Below, piece by piece: positions 35,516-42,984 of a DNA stretch of 64,000 bases (position 1 is the stretch's first letter; each line of letters begins with the position of its first letter). The notes below the pieces were generated by a model. The model searched no databases. It had not been told where the DNA came from and saw only the letters and a program-made list of their open reading frames with translations. Source of the stretch: Jiangella endophytica (GTDB lineage: Bacteria > Actinomycetota > Actinomycetes > Jiangellales > Jiangellaceae); the NCBI RefSeq assembly GCF_003427025.1, contig NZ_QVAI01000001.1:124001-188000 (forward strand), given 5' to 3'. Position numbers and translations under genes: made by a program.

Positions 35516-35523
35516 CTCAGCAC

Positions 35524-35637
35524 TCAGTAGACGAGGGCCTGGACGCCGTCGGCCATGATCTCCTCGACGAAGGTCGGGACTCAGTAGACGAGGGCCTGGA
35601 CGCCGTCGGCCATGATCTCCTCGACGAAGGTCGGGGC
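35524..35637 (-). repeat. 57-bp tandem duplication of the DsrE gene tail
   Basis: 35524-35580 and 35581-35637 are identical except at the last-but-one base. The unit is exactly 19 codons including the stop, so the functional gene ends at the stop in the right-hand copy (35581-35583) and the left-hand copy is an untranslated duplicate of the C-terminal coding sequence. The near identity points to a recent event or local assembly artefact. Confidence 0.9.
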
Positions 35638-35943
35638 GCCGGCGATGCGGACGCCCTCGATGACGTCGTCGGGGCCGATGCCGCGGCGTGCTGCGCACTG
35701 GGTGCACAGCGTCACGGAGCCGCCGGCCAGCAGCGCCTCCAGCAGGTCGGGCAGCGGCGCGGCGTGCGGCAGTTCGAACTCGGCGGCCCGGCCGGGCAGC
35801 GCGAACCACGCCGACTCGCCGGTCAGCCACAGCGACACCGTGGCGCCCGCCGCGAGCGCCGTCGTCGCGACGGTGAACGCCTGCGAGCAGCGCTCGGGTG
35901 CGTCCGAGCCGGCGGTGACCTTGACCACGAGGGTGCGCTCCAT
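35581..35943 (-). CDS. DsrE-family protein
   Basis: A 120-residue protein of the DsrE/TusD fold (MERTLVVKVTAGSDAPERCSQAFTVA, VSLWLTGESAWF, CTQCAARRGI). The Cys in VTLCTQCAARRG matches the conserved region of DsrE-like sulfur-relay proteins, so it may carry persulfide; its place beside the sulfur operon agrees. ATG 35943 starts the conserved core; longer in-frame starts run into remnant sequence. The last 19 codons are duplicated downstream (see repeat). Catalytic role unproven. Confidence 0.85.
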   Translation of the reverse strand: MERTLVVKVTAGSDAPERCSQAFTVATTALAAGATVSLWLTGESAWFALPGRAAEFELPHAAPLPDLLEALLAGGSVTLCTQCAARRGIGPDDVIEGVRIAGAPTFVEEIMADGVQALVY

Positions 35944-35985
35944 GCAGGCAAGCCTAGGACGCGCTGGCGACCGGCCGCGAGGTCG

Positions 35986-36117
35986 TCTACTGGGCTCCGC
36001 GGCACCGATGGGCTGCGGCGCGGCCCGGGCGGCTGGACGATCGCGCACGAGCACGTCTCGCTGCCGGTGGAGTTCCCGCAAGGGACCGCGGCGATGGATC
36101 TCGTGCCGCCCGGCTAG
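35986..36117 (+). pseudogene. C-terminal scrap of an NTF2/SnoaL-like gene
   Basis: About 43 codons ending in TAG at 36117 read GLRRGPGGWTIAHEHVSLPV and onward to LVPPG. The pattern LRR..GGW.IAHEH.S.P is characteristic of the C-terminus of SnoaL/SgcJ-like (NTF2 fold) proteins of ~130-150 residues. No start or upstream portion remains; the sequence runs directly into the DsrE start region. I read it as a deletion remnant. Confidence 0.55.
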
Positions 36118-36126
36118 AATCGCCGG

Positions 36127-36228
36127 GTGCTCGAACTCGTCTTCACCAGCATCCTCGTCCTGGTCACGATCGCCGCCGGCCTCATGGGCGGGCTCGTGGT
36201 CTACAAGCTGTTCAAGGGTCAGGCCTGA
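36127..36228 (+). CDS. Single-helix membrane microprotein (33 aa)
   Basis: GTG 36127 to TGA 36228 encodes 33 residues: a hydrophobic helix (FTSILVLVTIAAGLMGGLVV) followed by a short basic tail (YKLFKGQA). It ends 7 bases before the nitrobindin-like gene, so it may be coupled to it. The composition and the helix-plus-positive-tail design suggest a real small membrane protein, not chance, but there is no ribosome site I would rely on. Function unknown. Confidence 0.5.
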   Translation: MLELVFTSILVLVTIAAGLMGGLVVYKLFKGQA

Positions 36229-36235
36229 GTCCGTC

Positions 36236-36754
36236 GTGATCGAGATCCCCGACGACCTCCACCCGGCCTGCCTGCCGATCGCGTGGCTGCTCGGCCGCTG
36301 GGAGGGCGCCGGCCTCGGCGACTACCCGACGATCGAGGCGTTCCGGTTCGGCCAGGAGGTCGAGTTCGGCTACGTGCCGGACAAGCCGTTCCTCACCTAT
36401 CGCAGCCGCAGCTGGATCCTCGACGACGACGGCAACCTCGTACGGCCCGCGGCGCGCGAGACCGGCTATTGGCGGCCGCAGGAGAACGACGAGATCGAGG
36501 TGCTGCTCACGCACCCGACCGGGTTCGTCGAGATCTACATCGGCCAGACCGAGCCGGCCCGCGTCGAGTTGGCCACGCGGGGCGTGCTGAAGACCGAGAC
36601 CGCCAAGGACTACCGCACCGGTCACCGGCTCTATGGGCTGGTCGACGGCGCCCTCATGTACGTCTACGAGATGTCGGCCATGGGCCACGAGTTGCAGCCG
36701 CACCTGTCGGCCGAGCTCAAGCGGGTCGCCGGCGCGAGCGAAGCCCGGGACTGA
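36236..36754 (+). CDS. Nitrobindin / FABP-like heme-binding protein
   Basis: A 172-residue ten-stranded beta-barrel protein of the DUF1794/THAP4-like family. The signature GRWEGAGLGDYP (GxWxGxGxxxYP) and C-terminal MGHELQPHLSAELKRV, which contains the His that ligates heme in nitrobindins, are both present. It probably binds ferric heme and scavenges or isomerises peroxynitrite/NO species in the cytosol. GTG 36236 is the start. As I recall, the mycobacterial homologue Rv0813c likewise follows sseC2, so the gene order is conserved. Confidence 0.92.
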   Translation: MIEIPDDLHPACLPIAWLLGRWEGAGLGDYPTIEAFRFGQEVEFGYVPDKPFLTYRSRSWILDDDGNLVRPAARETGYWRPQENDEIEVLLTHPTGFVEIYIGQTEPARVELATRGVLKTETAKDYRTGHRLYGLVDGALMYVYEMSAMGHELQPHLSAELKRVAGASEARD

Positions 36755-36782
36755 TTCGCGCTCTCCGGGCGTTGGGACCTAT

Positions 36783-37757
36783 ATGGATGCCTACCGCAGC
36801 CCGCTGCTCGACCTTCACGGAGCCGTCGCGGCCACCGAGCCCGACGAAGGCGTCGCCGCGCACTACGGCGACCCGTTCCGCGAGCAGCGTCGTCTCGTGG
36901 CCGGCGAGGGCGCCGTCGATCTCTCGCACCGCGGCGTCCTGCGAGTCAGCGGCCCCGATCGCCTGACGTGGTTGCATCAGCTGATCACTCAGCACGTCGA
37001 GCACCTCGCGCCGCACCGGGCCACGTCCGCGCTGGTCCTCGACGCCAACGGCCGCGTCGAGCACGCGCTCTACGGCGTCGACGACGGCGAGGCGTTCTGG
37101 TTCCACGTGGAGCGGTCCTCCGCCGAGCCACTGCGCGACTACCTGGAGAAGATGAAGTTCTGGTCCCAGGTCGAGGTCGCCGACGTGACCGACGAGTACG
37201 CCGTCGTCTGGGAGCCGGTGACAGCACCGTCCGGCCGCCACCTCGCCCGGGTCACCGAGCGCGGCCGCGACGTGTTCGTGCCGCGCGCCGAGCTGGCCGC
37301 CTACGTCGCCGAGCCCGCCGGCGTCTGGGCGTACGAGGCGCTGCGCATCGAGGCGCACGAACCGCGCCAGGGCCTCGACACCGACGACCGCAGCATCCCC
37401 CACGAGGTCGGCTGGATCGGTACCGCCGTCCACCTCGACAAGGGCTGCTACCGCGGCCAGGAGACCGTCGCGCGCGTGCACACGCTCGGCCGGCCGCCGC
37501 GCCGCCTCGTGCTGCTGCACCTCGACGGCTCCGTCGACACCCTCCCCGAGCACGGCGACCCCGTCGAGTTCGACGGCCGTACCGTCGGCACCGTCGGCTC
37601 GGCCGCCCGCCACCACGAGCTGGGCCCCGTCGCGCTGGCCGTGGTGAAGCGGAACACCCCGGTCGACGCCCAGCTGCTGGCCGGCGGGGTGGCCGCCGGC
37701 CAGGAGGTCGTCGTCGACCCCGAAGCCGGCCTGCACGTACGGGCCCAGCTCCGCTGA
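36783..37757 (+). CDS. ygfZ: Folate-binding YgfZ/GcvT-like protein
   Basis: A 324-residue protein of the GcvT superfamily, involved in iron-sulfur cluster assembly or repair with tetrahydrofolate. The diagnostic KGCYRGQETVARVHT motif with the conserved Cys is present near residue 222, and LRVSGPDRLTWLHQLITQ gives the N-terminal folate-binding strand. ATG 36783 fits the family length. It follows the nitrobindin gene by 28 bases, as in mycobacteria (Rv0811c nearby), and converges with the dehydrogenase gene at 37762 with only 4 bases between stops. Confidence 0.94.
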   Translation: MDAYRSPLLDLHGAVAATEPDEGVAAHYGDPFREQRRLVAGEGAVDLSHRGVLRVSGPDRLTWLHQLITQHVEHLAPHRATSALVLDANGRVEHALYGVDDGEAFWFHVERSSAEPLRDYLEKMKFWSQVEVADVTDEYAVVWEPVTAPSGRHLARVTERGRDVFVPRAELAAYVAEPAGVWAYEALRIEAHEPRQGLDTDDRSIPHEVGWIGTAVHLDKGCYRGQETVARVHTLGRPPRRLVLLHLDGSVDTLPEHGDPVEFDGRTVGTVGSAARHHELGPVALAVVKRNTPVDAQLLAGGVAAGQEVVVDPEAGLHVRAQLR

Positions 37758-37761
37758 GCCG

Positions 37762-38607
37762 CTACGACGTCCGCCAGCCGAACCGCGGCTCGTAGCCGAG
37801 CACGCGGCGGGCCTTCTCGATCGACAGCAGGGTCTCGTGGTCGCCGAACTCGCGGCGCCGCTCCACACCCGGGAACACCTCGTCCAGCAGCTCGCCGTTG
37901 GGCCGCTCCATGACGGTGTCGGCGTTGGCGATGACGAACACGTCGGCGCCGGTCAGCGGGGCCTCGAGAGCCAGCCTGATGGCCTGCGCGGCGTCGCGGG
38001 CGTCGATGTAGCCCCACAGGTTCCACTTCCGCAGCAGCGGGTCGTCCTGGAACGACGCGAACCGCGCGTAGTCCTCCGGGTCCATGACGTTCGACAGCCG
38101 CAGCCCGATGATCTTCCGCTCCGGGTCCGACCGGCAGAACTGCTCGGCTATCGTCTCGCCGACCAGCTTGGACAGCGAGTAGGCCGTCTCCGGCCGGCCC
38201 GGGTACCCCTCGTCGACGGGGACGTACGGCGGCGGGGTGTCGAACGGCAGCCCGAGCACCGTCTCGCTGGACGCCCACACGATGTTCTTGATGTCCAGCT
38301 GCCTGGCCGCCTCGAAGACGTTGTAGGTGCTCAGCGTGTTCACCGAGAACGTGACGGGGTTGGGCGCCAGCCCCGGCGCGCGGATCGCGGCCAGGTGCAC
38401 GATGCCCGTGACGCCGTCGACGCGGTCGTCGATGCCGGCGAACGCCGCCACCGTCTGCCCGTAGTCGGCGAGGTCGACGCGGCTGTGCCGGACCGACGGG
38501 TCGGCCGGCGGCGCGAGGTCGACCGAGACGACGTCGTAGCCGTGCGCCGTCAGGTCGGCGATGCAGGCCCGGCCGGCCTGGCCGCTGCCACCGGTCACGA
38601 TGATCAT
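37762..38607 (-). CDS. NAD-dependent epimerase/dehydratase (extended SDR)
   Basis: A 281-residue extended short-chain dehydrogenase. N-terminal dinucleotide loop VTGGSGQAG, VHLAAI after strand 4, active-site YSLSK (YxxxK) near residue 146 and a substrate-binding C-terminal half (RLSNVMDPEDYARF). It is related to nucleotide-sugar epimerases or uronate dehydrogenases; the substrate cannot be told. ATG 38607 at the first codon of the Rossmann strand is the only sensible start. Followed upstream on the same strand by dtd after a 22-base gap. Confidence 0.9.
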   Translation of the reverse strand: MIIVTGGSGQAGRACIADLTAHGYDVVSVDLAPPADPSVRHSRVDLADYGQTVAAFAGIDDRVDGVTGIVHLAAIRAPGLAPNPVTFSVNTLSTYNVFEAARQLDIKNIVWASSETVLGLPFDTPPPYVPVDEGYPGRPETAYSLSKLVGETIAEQFCRSDPERKIIGLRLSNVMDPEDYARFASFQDDPLLRKWNLWGYIDARDAAQAIRLALEAPLTGADVFVIANADTVMERPNGELLDEVFPGVERRREFGDHETLLSIEKARRVLGYEPRFGWRTS

Positions 38608-38629
38608 GGGGTGTCCTTTCGGGCGAGGA

Positions 38630-39061
38630 TCAGGTGTCGAGGAGCAGCGTCACCGGGCCGTCGTTGACCAGGCTGACCCGCATGTCCGCGCCGAAGACGC
38701 CGGTCTCGACCGGCGCGCCGAGCCCGCGCAACGCGGCGACGAACTCGGCCACGAGCGGTTCGGAGACCGGCCCCGGCGCCGCCGCGCCCCACGACGGGCG
38801 GCGGCCCTTCGCGGTGTCGGCGTAGAGGGTGAACTGGCTGACCACGAGGATCGGCGCGCCGACGTCCGACGCGGACCGCTCGTCGGCCAGGATCCGCAGG
38901 CCCCAGACCTTGCGGGCCAGCTTGGCGGCGCTGCCGGGGCTGTCGTCGTGGGTCACGCCGACGAGGACCAGCAGGCCCTGCCCCTCCGGCTCGATCGCGC
39001 CGACCACCTCGCCGTCCACCGACACCGATGCCGACGTCACCCGCTGCACGACCGCTCGCAT
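38630..39061 (-). CDS. dtd: D-aminoacyl-tRNA deacylase
   Basis: Removes D-amino acids (and misloaded Gly) from tRNA. 143 residues, the usual length. N-terminal [18 protein letters not shown], the active-site [17 protein letters not shown] and C-terminal [11 protein letters not shown] that forms the cross-subunit Gly-cisPro type pocket are well conserved. ATG 39061 is chosen because the family starts [11 protein letters not shown] 39070 adds three residues. Divergent from the SDR at 39151. Confidence 0.96.
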   Translation of the reverse strand: MRAVVQRVTSASVSVDGEVVGAIEPEGQGLLVLVGVTHDDSPGSAAKLARKVWGLRILADERSASDVGAPILVVSQFTLYADTAKGRRPSWGAAAPGPVSEPLVAEFVAALRGLGAPVETGVFGADMRVSLVNDGPVTLLLDT

Positions 39062-39150
39062 GGCACGCATCGTCGCACGGCCGCGCGGGCCCGAACGCGG
39101 CGGCCGATGGCCGCCAGCAGCGCCCGGAGCGCCACCGGAGGATCGAGGGC

Positions 39151-39792
39151 ATGAACACGCGACTCCCTCTGGACGGCCGAGTGGCCATGGTGATCGGCGG
39201 CAGCCGCGGCATCGGCGCGGCGGTGGTCCACCGGCTGGCCCGCGATGGCGCCGATGTCGGTTTCACCTATCTCAGCGACACCGTCGCCGACCGGTTCGGC
39301 CGGCTCGACATCCTGGTCAACAACGCCGCGCGCTACCCGGTCGGGCCGATCGACGAGTTCGGCGTCGAGGAGTTCGACCGCACCGTCGCGGTGAACGTCC
39401 GCGCCCCGTTCGTCGCGGCGACGGCGGCCGCCCGGCACATGACCGGCGGCGGCAGCATCGTCACCGTCGGCAGCCTGGTCGCCGACCGGACCGTGTTCCC
39501 CGGCTACGGGCTGTACTCGATGAGCAAGACCGCTCTGGTCGGGCTGACGAAGGGGCTGGCGCGTGACCTCGGCGGACGGGGCATCCGGGCCACGCTGGTC
39601 CATCCCGGGCCGACGGACACCGACCTCAACCCGGCGGACGGGCCGTACTCCGACGTCATCCGGTCGCACACCGCGCTGGGCCGGTACGCCGCCCCGGACG
39701 AGATCGTCGCGACCGTCGCCCACCTCGCCGGCGACGAGGGCCGCTTCATCACCGGATCGTCGGTGCTGGTGGACGGTGGTTTCACCATCTGA
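39151..39792 (+). CDS. Short-chain dehydrogenase lacking its second Rossmann unit
   Basis: Classical SDR motifs: nucleotide loop [15 protein letters not shown], Ser in [14 protein letters not shown] catalytic Tyr/Lys, and [10 protein letters not shown]. The protein is only 213 residues against ~245 normally. After DVGFTYLS the sequence jumps to [16 protein letters not shown], so roughly 35-40 residues (helix B to helix C, including the adenine-binding Asp strand) are missing in frame. ATG 39151 follows GGAGG. Reading frame, start site and catalytic residues are intact, so it is kept as a CDS, but cofactor binding is doubtful. Confidence 0.8.
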   Translation: MNTRLPLDGRVAMVIGGSRGIGAAVVHRLARDGADVGFTYLSDTVADRFGRLDILVNNAARYPVGPIDEFGVEEFDRTVAVNVRAPFVAATAAARHMTGGGSIVTVGSLVADRTVFPGYGLYSMSKTALVGLTKGLARDLGGRGIRATLVHPGPTDTDLNPADGPYSDVIRSHTALGRYAAPDEIVATVAHLAGDEGRFITGSSVLVDGGFTI

Positions 39793-39861
39793 CGGCCGGG
39801 CCGGCCCGCGGCTCGTGACAGGATCGTCGCACCCGATAGCGCCGAGAAGACGAGGAGCGAC

Positions 39862-40824
39862 ATGCACGCGGGCGACGCCGTCCTGATGGCTGAGGTGGTC
39901 CGGTCGGGGCTGGTGGAGTCCCGGCACCGCGGCTCGGTGGTCGCGCTGGCTGCCGACGGGTCGGTGGCGTTCGCCGCCGGCCGCGCCGACGCGCCGATGT
40001 ACCCGCGCTCGTCGAACAAGCCCGTGCAGGCGGCGGCGATGCTCCGGCTGGGGCTGCCGCTGGACGGCGAGCTGCTGGCGCTCGCCGCGGCCAGCCACTC
40101 CGGCGAGCCGATCCACCTCGACGGCGTGCGGCGCATCCTGGCGCTCGGCGGCCTGGACGAGTCGGCGCTGCGGAACACCCCGGGCTTCCCGATCGACCAC
40201 GACACGATGGTCGACTACGTGCGCAAGAACGGCGAGCCGTCGTCGCTGACCGCCGACTGCTCGGGCAAGCACGCCGCGATGCTGCTGACCTGCGTCGTCA
40301 ACGAATGGCCGACGGAGTCCTACCTGGCCCCGGCGCATCCGCTGCAGGTCGCGATCCACGACACCGTCGGCGCGCTGGCCGGCACGCCGGTCGCCCACAC
40401 GGGCGTCGACGGCTGCGGCGCGCCGCTGTTCGCCGTAGCTCTCGTCGACCTGGCGCGGATGTTCCGGTCGCTCGCGCTGGCGCCGCAGGGGACGCCGGAA
40501 CGGCGGGTGGCCGACGCGATCCAGGCACACCCGGAGTACACGAGCGGTACGACGCGCGACGAGGTGCGGCTGATCCGCGGGGTGCCCGGCCTGTTCGCCA
40601 AGGGCGGCGCCGAGGCCGTCCTCGCCGCCGCGCTCGACGACGGCCGCGCCGTCGCCGTCAAGATCGACGACGGCGACGCTCGCGCCCGCATGCCGGTCCT
40701 GGTCGCCGCCCTCCGGCGCCTCGGCGTGGAGGCGCCGGTGCTGGACGAGCTCGCCACCGCCCCCGTCCTCGGCGGTGGCCACCCCGTCGGCACCCTCCGC
40801 CCCGCCGTCGACTGGCCCGCCTGA
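39862..40824 (+). CDS. L-asparaginase II family protein
   Basis: A 320-residue asparaginase of the thermolabile Rhizobium-type family (PF06089), unrelated to E. coli AnsA/AnsB. Conserved blocks: RHRGSVVAL, YPRSSNKPVQAAAML with the nucleophilic Ser-Lys region, ASHSGEPIHL, LTADCSGKHAAMLL and GVDGCGAP. It hydrolyses L-asparagine to aspartate and ammonia in the cytosol; no signal peptide. ATG 39862 has GAGGAGCGAC upstream. Its nitrogen role would fit GlnR control, but no site was recognised. Confidence 0.93.
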   Translation: MHAGDAVLMAEVVRSGLVESRHRGSVVALAADGSVAFAAGRADAPMYPRSSNKPVQAAAMLRLGLPLDGELLALAAASHSGEPIHLDGVRRILALGGLDESALRNTPGFPIDHDTMVDYVRKNGEPSSLTADCSGKHAAMLLTCVVNEWPTESYLAPAHPLQVAIHDTVGALAGTPVAHTGVDGCGAPLFAVALVDLARMFRSLALAPQGTPERRVADAIQAHPEYTSGTTRDEVRLIRGVPGLFAKGGAEAVLAAALDDGRAVAVKIDDGDARARMPVLVAALRRLGVEAPVLDELATAPVLGGGHPVGTLRPAVDWPA

Positions 40825-40854
40825 ACGGCGTCGATCAAGGGGTTGGTTGTGACG

Positions 40855-41195
40855 TCAGCTGGCAGGGTCGTACTGGAACGCGCGCACCTCCTGCGCGCAC
40901 CGGCAGGCGGTCGCGATCTTCGCGGCCCATTCCCGTGCCGCCTCGCGGGAGGCACCTCGAGGACCGTGTAGCCGCCTTCGAGCTGCTTCGTCTGCGGGTA
41001 CGTACCCTCGGTCACCGTGCCGTCGCCGTCGACCAGGACAGGCGGAACGCTCTCGTCGATTCCGCCGCCGAACACCCAGACTCCGGCGTTCTTCGCCTCC
41101 TCCACCACCGCGTGCGACGCATCCGACATCGCCTGCAGATCCTCGTCGCGAAGGACCATCGCGCCGCTCGGGAACGAGATCGGGTACTTCGTCAT
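40855..41195 (-). pseudogene. YCII-related domain gene with a 1-base frameshift
   Basis: From ATG 41195 (GAAGGAG upstream) the frame reads KYPISFPSGAMVLRDEDL and on to QLEGGYTVLEVP, a good YCII-domain (DGPF-type) protein. Near 40946-40951 the frame must shift by one base to continue the family ending: EAAREWAAKIATACRCAQEV, then RAFQYDPAS and TGA at 40855-40857. The whole stretch is 341 bases, one short of 342, and the slip is in a run of C (CCTCCCGCG on the coding strand). Without the shift the protein runs on as junk. Either a true pseudogene or a single-base sequencing error. Confidence 0.8.
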
Positions 41196-41326
41196 CGCGC
41201 CGACTCCTTCATCGCACGTCAGGGATCGGACACATCGTCCTCGACCCGGGCGCGCGACGCGCACGAGACTCGCACGCGCACTCCTCGCACGCCGAGTCGC
41301 ACCGGGAGCTGTGGGAGAGTGGGCCG

Positions 41327-41908
41327 GTGAGTGACCTGCGCGCCCGCCGGCACCTCGCGACCCGCGGCGAGATCGTCGAGGCCGGGCTGCGGCTGTTCGA
41401 CGAGCGGGGCTACGACGCGGTGACGATGGAGCAGATCGCGTCCGCCGCCGGGGTGTCGCGGCGGACCCTGTACCGCCACTTCCCGACCAAGGACCGCATC
41501 CTGCTGGACCTCCCGGTCGAGTGGATGACGATGTGGGACGAGGTGGTCGACGACGTCGAGGCCGACCTGCCGGCGCGAGCCGTGATCGAGCGCGCCGCCC
41601 GCGTCATCGGGGAGCGGCTGGACGCCGAGAGCACGCGCATCCGGACCGCCTGGCGGATCATCGACGCCGTTCCCGCCCTCGAGGCGGCCTTCCTCGCCAA
41701 CCCGGCCTGGATCGCTCGGGTGGTCACGGTCTTCGAGGATCCGGCGCGGGGAGCGGCGCTCGACCGGCGAACCGCCGTGGTCGTCGCGGGCGCCTACCTG
41801 GGGGCGTTGGACGCGGCGATGATGCACTGGGCGGCCGGGGGCGGCGACGGCACCGTCACCGACGCCGTCGAACTGATCCTCGACCGGCTGGCACCGATCT
41901 GGACGTGA
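41327..41908 (+). CDS. TetR-family transcriptional regulator
   Basis: A 193-residue repressor-type regulator. N-terminal HTH (IVEAGLRLFDERGYDAVTMEQ, IASAAGVSRRTLYRHFPTKD) and a helical ligand-binding C-terminal domain (~65-190). GTG 41327 is the start. It precedes DUF6463-like and DUF2867 genes in the same orientation after a 45-base gap that contains a TGGCAC palindrome (41929-41952), the probable operator. The ligand is unknown. Confidence 0.93.
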   Translation: MSDLRARRHLATRGEIVEAGLRLFDERGYDAVTMEQIASAAGVSRRTLYRHFPTKDRILLDLPVEWMTMWDEVVDDVEADLPARAVIERAARVIGERLDAESTRIRTAWRIIDAVPALEAAFLANPAWIARVVTVFEDPARGAALDRRTAVVVAGAYLGALDAAMMHWAAGGGDGTVTDAVELILDRLAPIWT

Positions 41909-41928
41909 CCGGGGGTCGTTGACGAACG

Positions 41929-41952
41929 TGGCACATCGTGCCAGAGTGGCAC
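41929..41952 (+). promoter_or_regulatory. TetR operator candidate (three TGGCAC half-sites)
   Basis: TGGCAC-ATC-GTGCCA (41929-41943) is a perfect inverted repeat, and a further TGGCAC direct half-site lies at 41947-41952, two bases before the ATG at 41954. TTGACG at 41919-41924 could be the -35 element. Binding here would block transcription or translation start of the downstream pair. Confidence 0.65.
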
Positions 41953-41953
41953 T

Positions 41954-42370
41954 ATGACGCATGCTCGCCACCGTCCCCTCGTCGGCTGGTCTCTGCTGGG
42001 CATCGCCGCCGTTCACGTCCTGGTCGCGCCGGCGCTGTACCCCGAATCGCTGCGCTCGACCTGGGAGGCCGGGGTCCTGCTGGCGGTCGAGAGCGACGCC
42101 GTGCTGATCGCCGAACGCGGGGTGGGCTTCTGGTACGTGACGGCCGGGCTCGGCATCGGACTGCTGGGCTGCATGGTGCTCGCCTTCGAACGTCGGGGCG
42201 AGCCACTGCCCCGGGGGCTCGGCTGGGGGCTGCTCGCGCTGATGGCGTGGGGCGTCGCCCTCATGCCGGCCTCAGGCTTCTGGGCGTTCGCCGTCCCCGC
42301 CGTGCTCGCCCTGCGCCGGGCCCCGGCGACGCGGCCGTCCCCGACGAACGTCCGAGGAGCAACGCCATGA
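41954..42370 (+). CDS. Small membrane protein, DUF6463-like
   Basis: A 138-residue protein with four hydrophobic segments (~9-28, ~55-80, ~88-105, ~105-118) and short polar loops; resembles small DUF6463-type membrane proteins encoded next to TetR regulators, from memory only. No catalytic motif. ATG 41954 directly abuts the operator half-site and lacks a leader, so translation may be leaderless. Its stop overlaps the ATG of the DUF2867-like gene (ATGA). Function unknown. Confidence 0.75.
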   Translation: MTHARHRPLVGWSLLGIAAVHVLVAPALYPESLRSTWEAGVLLAVESDAVLIAERGVGFWYVTAGLGIGLLGCMVLAFERRGEPLPRGLGWGLLALMAWGVALMPASGFWAFAVPAVLALRRAPATRPSPTNVRGATP

Positions 42371-42972
42371 AGCTGCCGATCGAGGCACACACCGGCCGCC
42401 CCTGGCTGGTGCACGAGATCGCACCGGAGTTCCAGGTCGAGGACGTGTGGGCGCTGCCCACGCGGGGCGGGCCGGACGACTTCCCGCGGCTGGTCGAGGC
42501 GTTCGACACGCTGCCGTTCCCCGAGCAGGCGCCGCTGCCGATCCGGGCGCTCTGGGCGGCGCGCTGGAAGCTGGGGGAGCTGTTCGGGTGGGACGACCCC
42601 TCGAGCGCGGTCGGCGCACGGGTGCCGTCGCTGCGCGAGCGGCTGCCGGCCGGCGCCGAGGCGCCGGCGGAGGACGGCGCGTTGTCCGGGACGCCCTTCG
42701 AGACGGTGTACGTGCGGCCGTTCGAGTACGCGGCGGAGATGGCCAACGAGACCGTGCACGCCGTTCTCCACCTCGGCTGGGTCGAGGACGGCGCCGGCGG
42801 CCACCGTGGCCAGCTGGCCGTCCTGGTGCGACCGCACGGCCGGCGGGGTGCGTTCTACCTGGCCGCCATCAAGCCGGTGCGCCTGGCGCTGGTCTACCCG
42901 GCGCTGCTCCGGCTGCTCGGCCGGCGCTGGCGCGAGCTCACGGACGAGGCCGCGGCACGTCCCGCGCGCTGA
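42367..42972 (+). CDS. DUF2867 family protein
   Basis: A 201-residue soluble protein of the DUF2867 type, best seen in HAVLHLGWVEDGAGGHRGQLAVLVRPHGR followed by YLAAIKPVRLALVYPALLRLLGRRW. The fold is probably of the Bet v1/START-like kind, suited to binding a hydrophobic ligand, but activity is unknown. ATG 42367 overlaps the preceding stop and follows GAGGAGC. It is the last gene of the TetR-controlled group and converges with the permease gene at 42985, 12 bases between stops. Confidence 0.85.
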   Translation: MKLPIEAHTGRPWLVHEIAPEFQVEDVWALPTRGGPDDFPRLVEAFDTLPFPEQAPLPIRALWAARWKLGELFGWDDPSSAVGARVPSLRERLPAGAEAPAEDGALSGTPFETVYVRPFEYAAEMANETVHAVLHLGWVEDGAGGHRGQLAVLVRPHGRRGAFYLAAIKPVRLALVYPALLRLLGRRWRELTDEAAARPAR

Positions 42973-42984
42973 TCGGCCGCGCGG

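Noticed and set aside
41427-41727. Second regulator on the minus strand within the TetR gene
   Set aside because: Antisense shadow; the plus strand has a full TetR HTH and operator.
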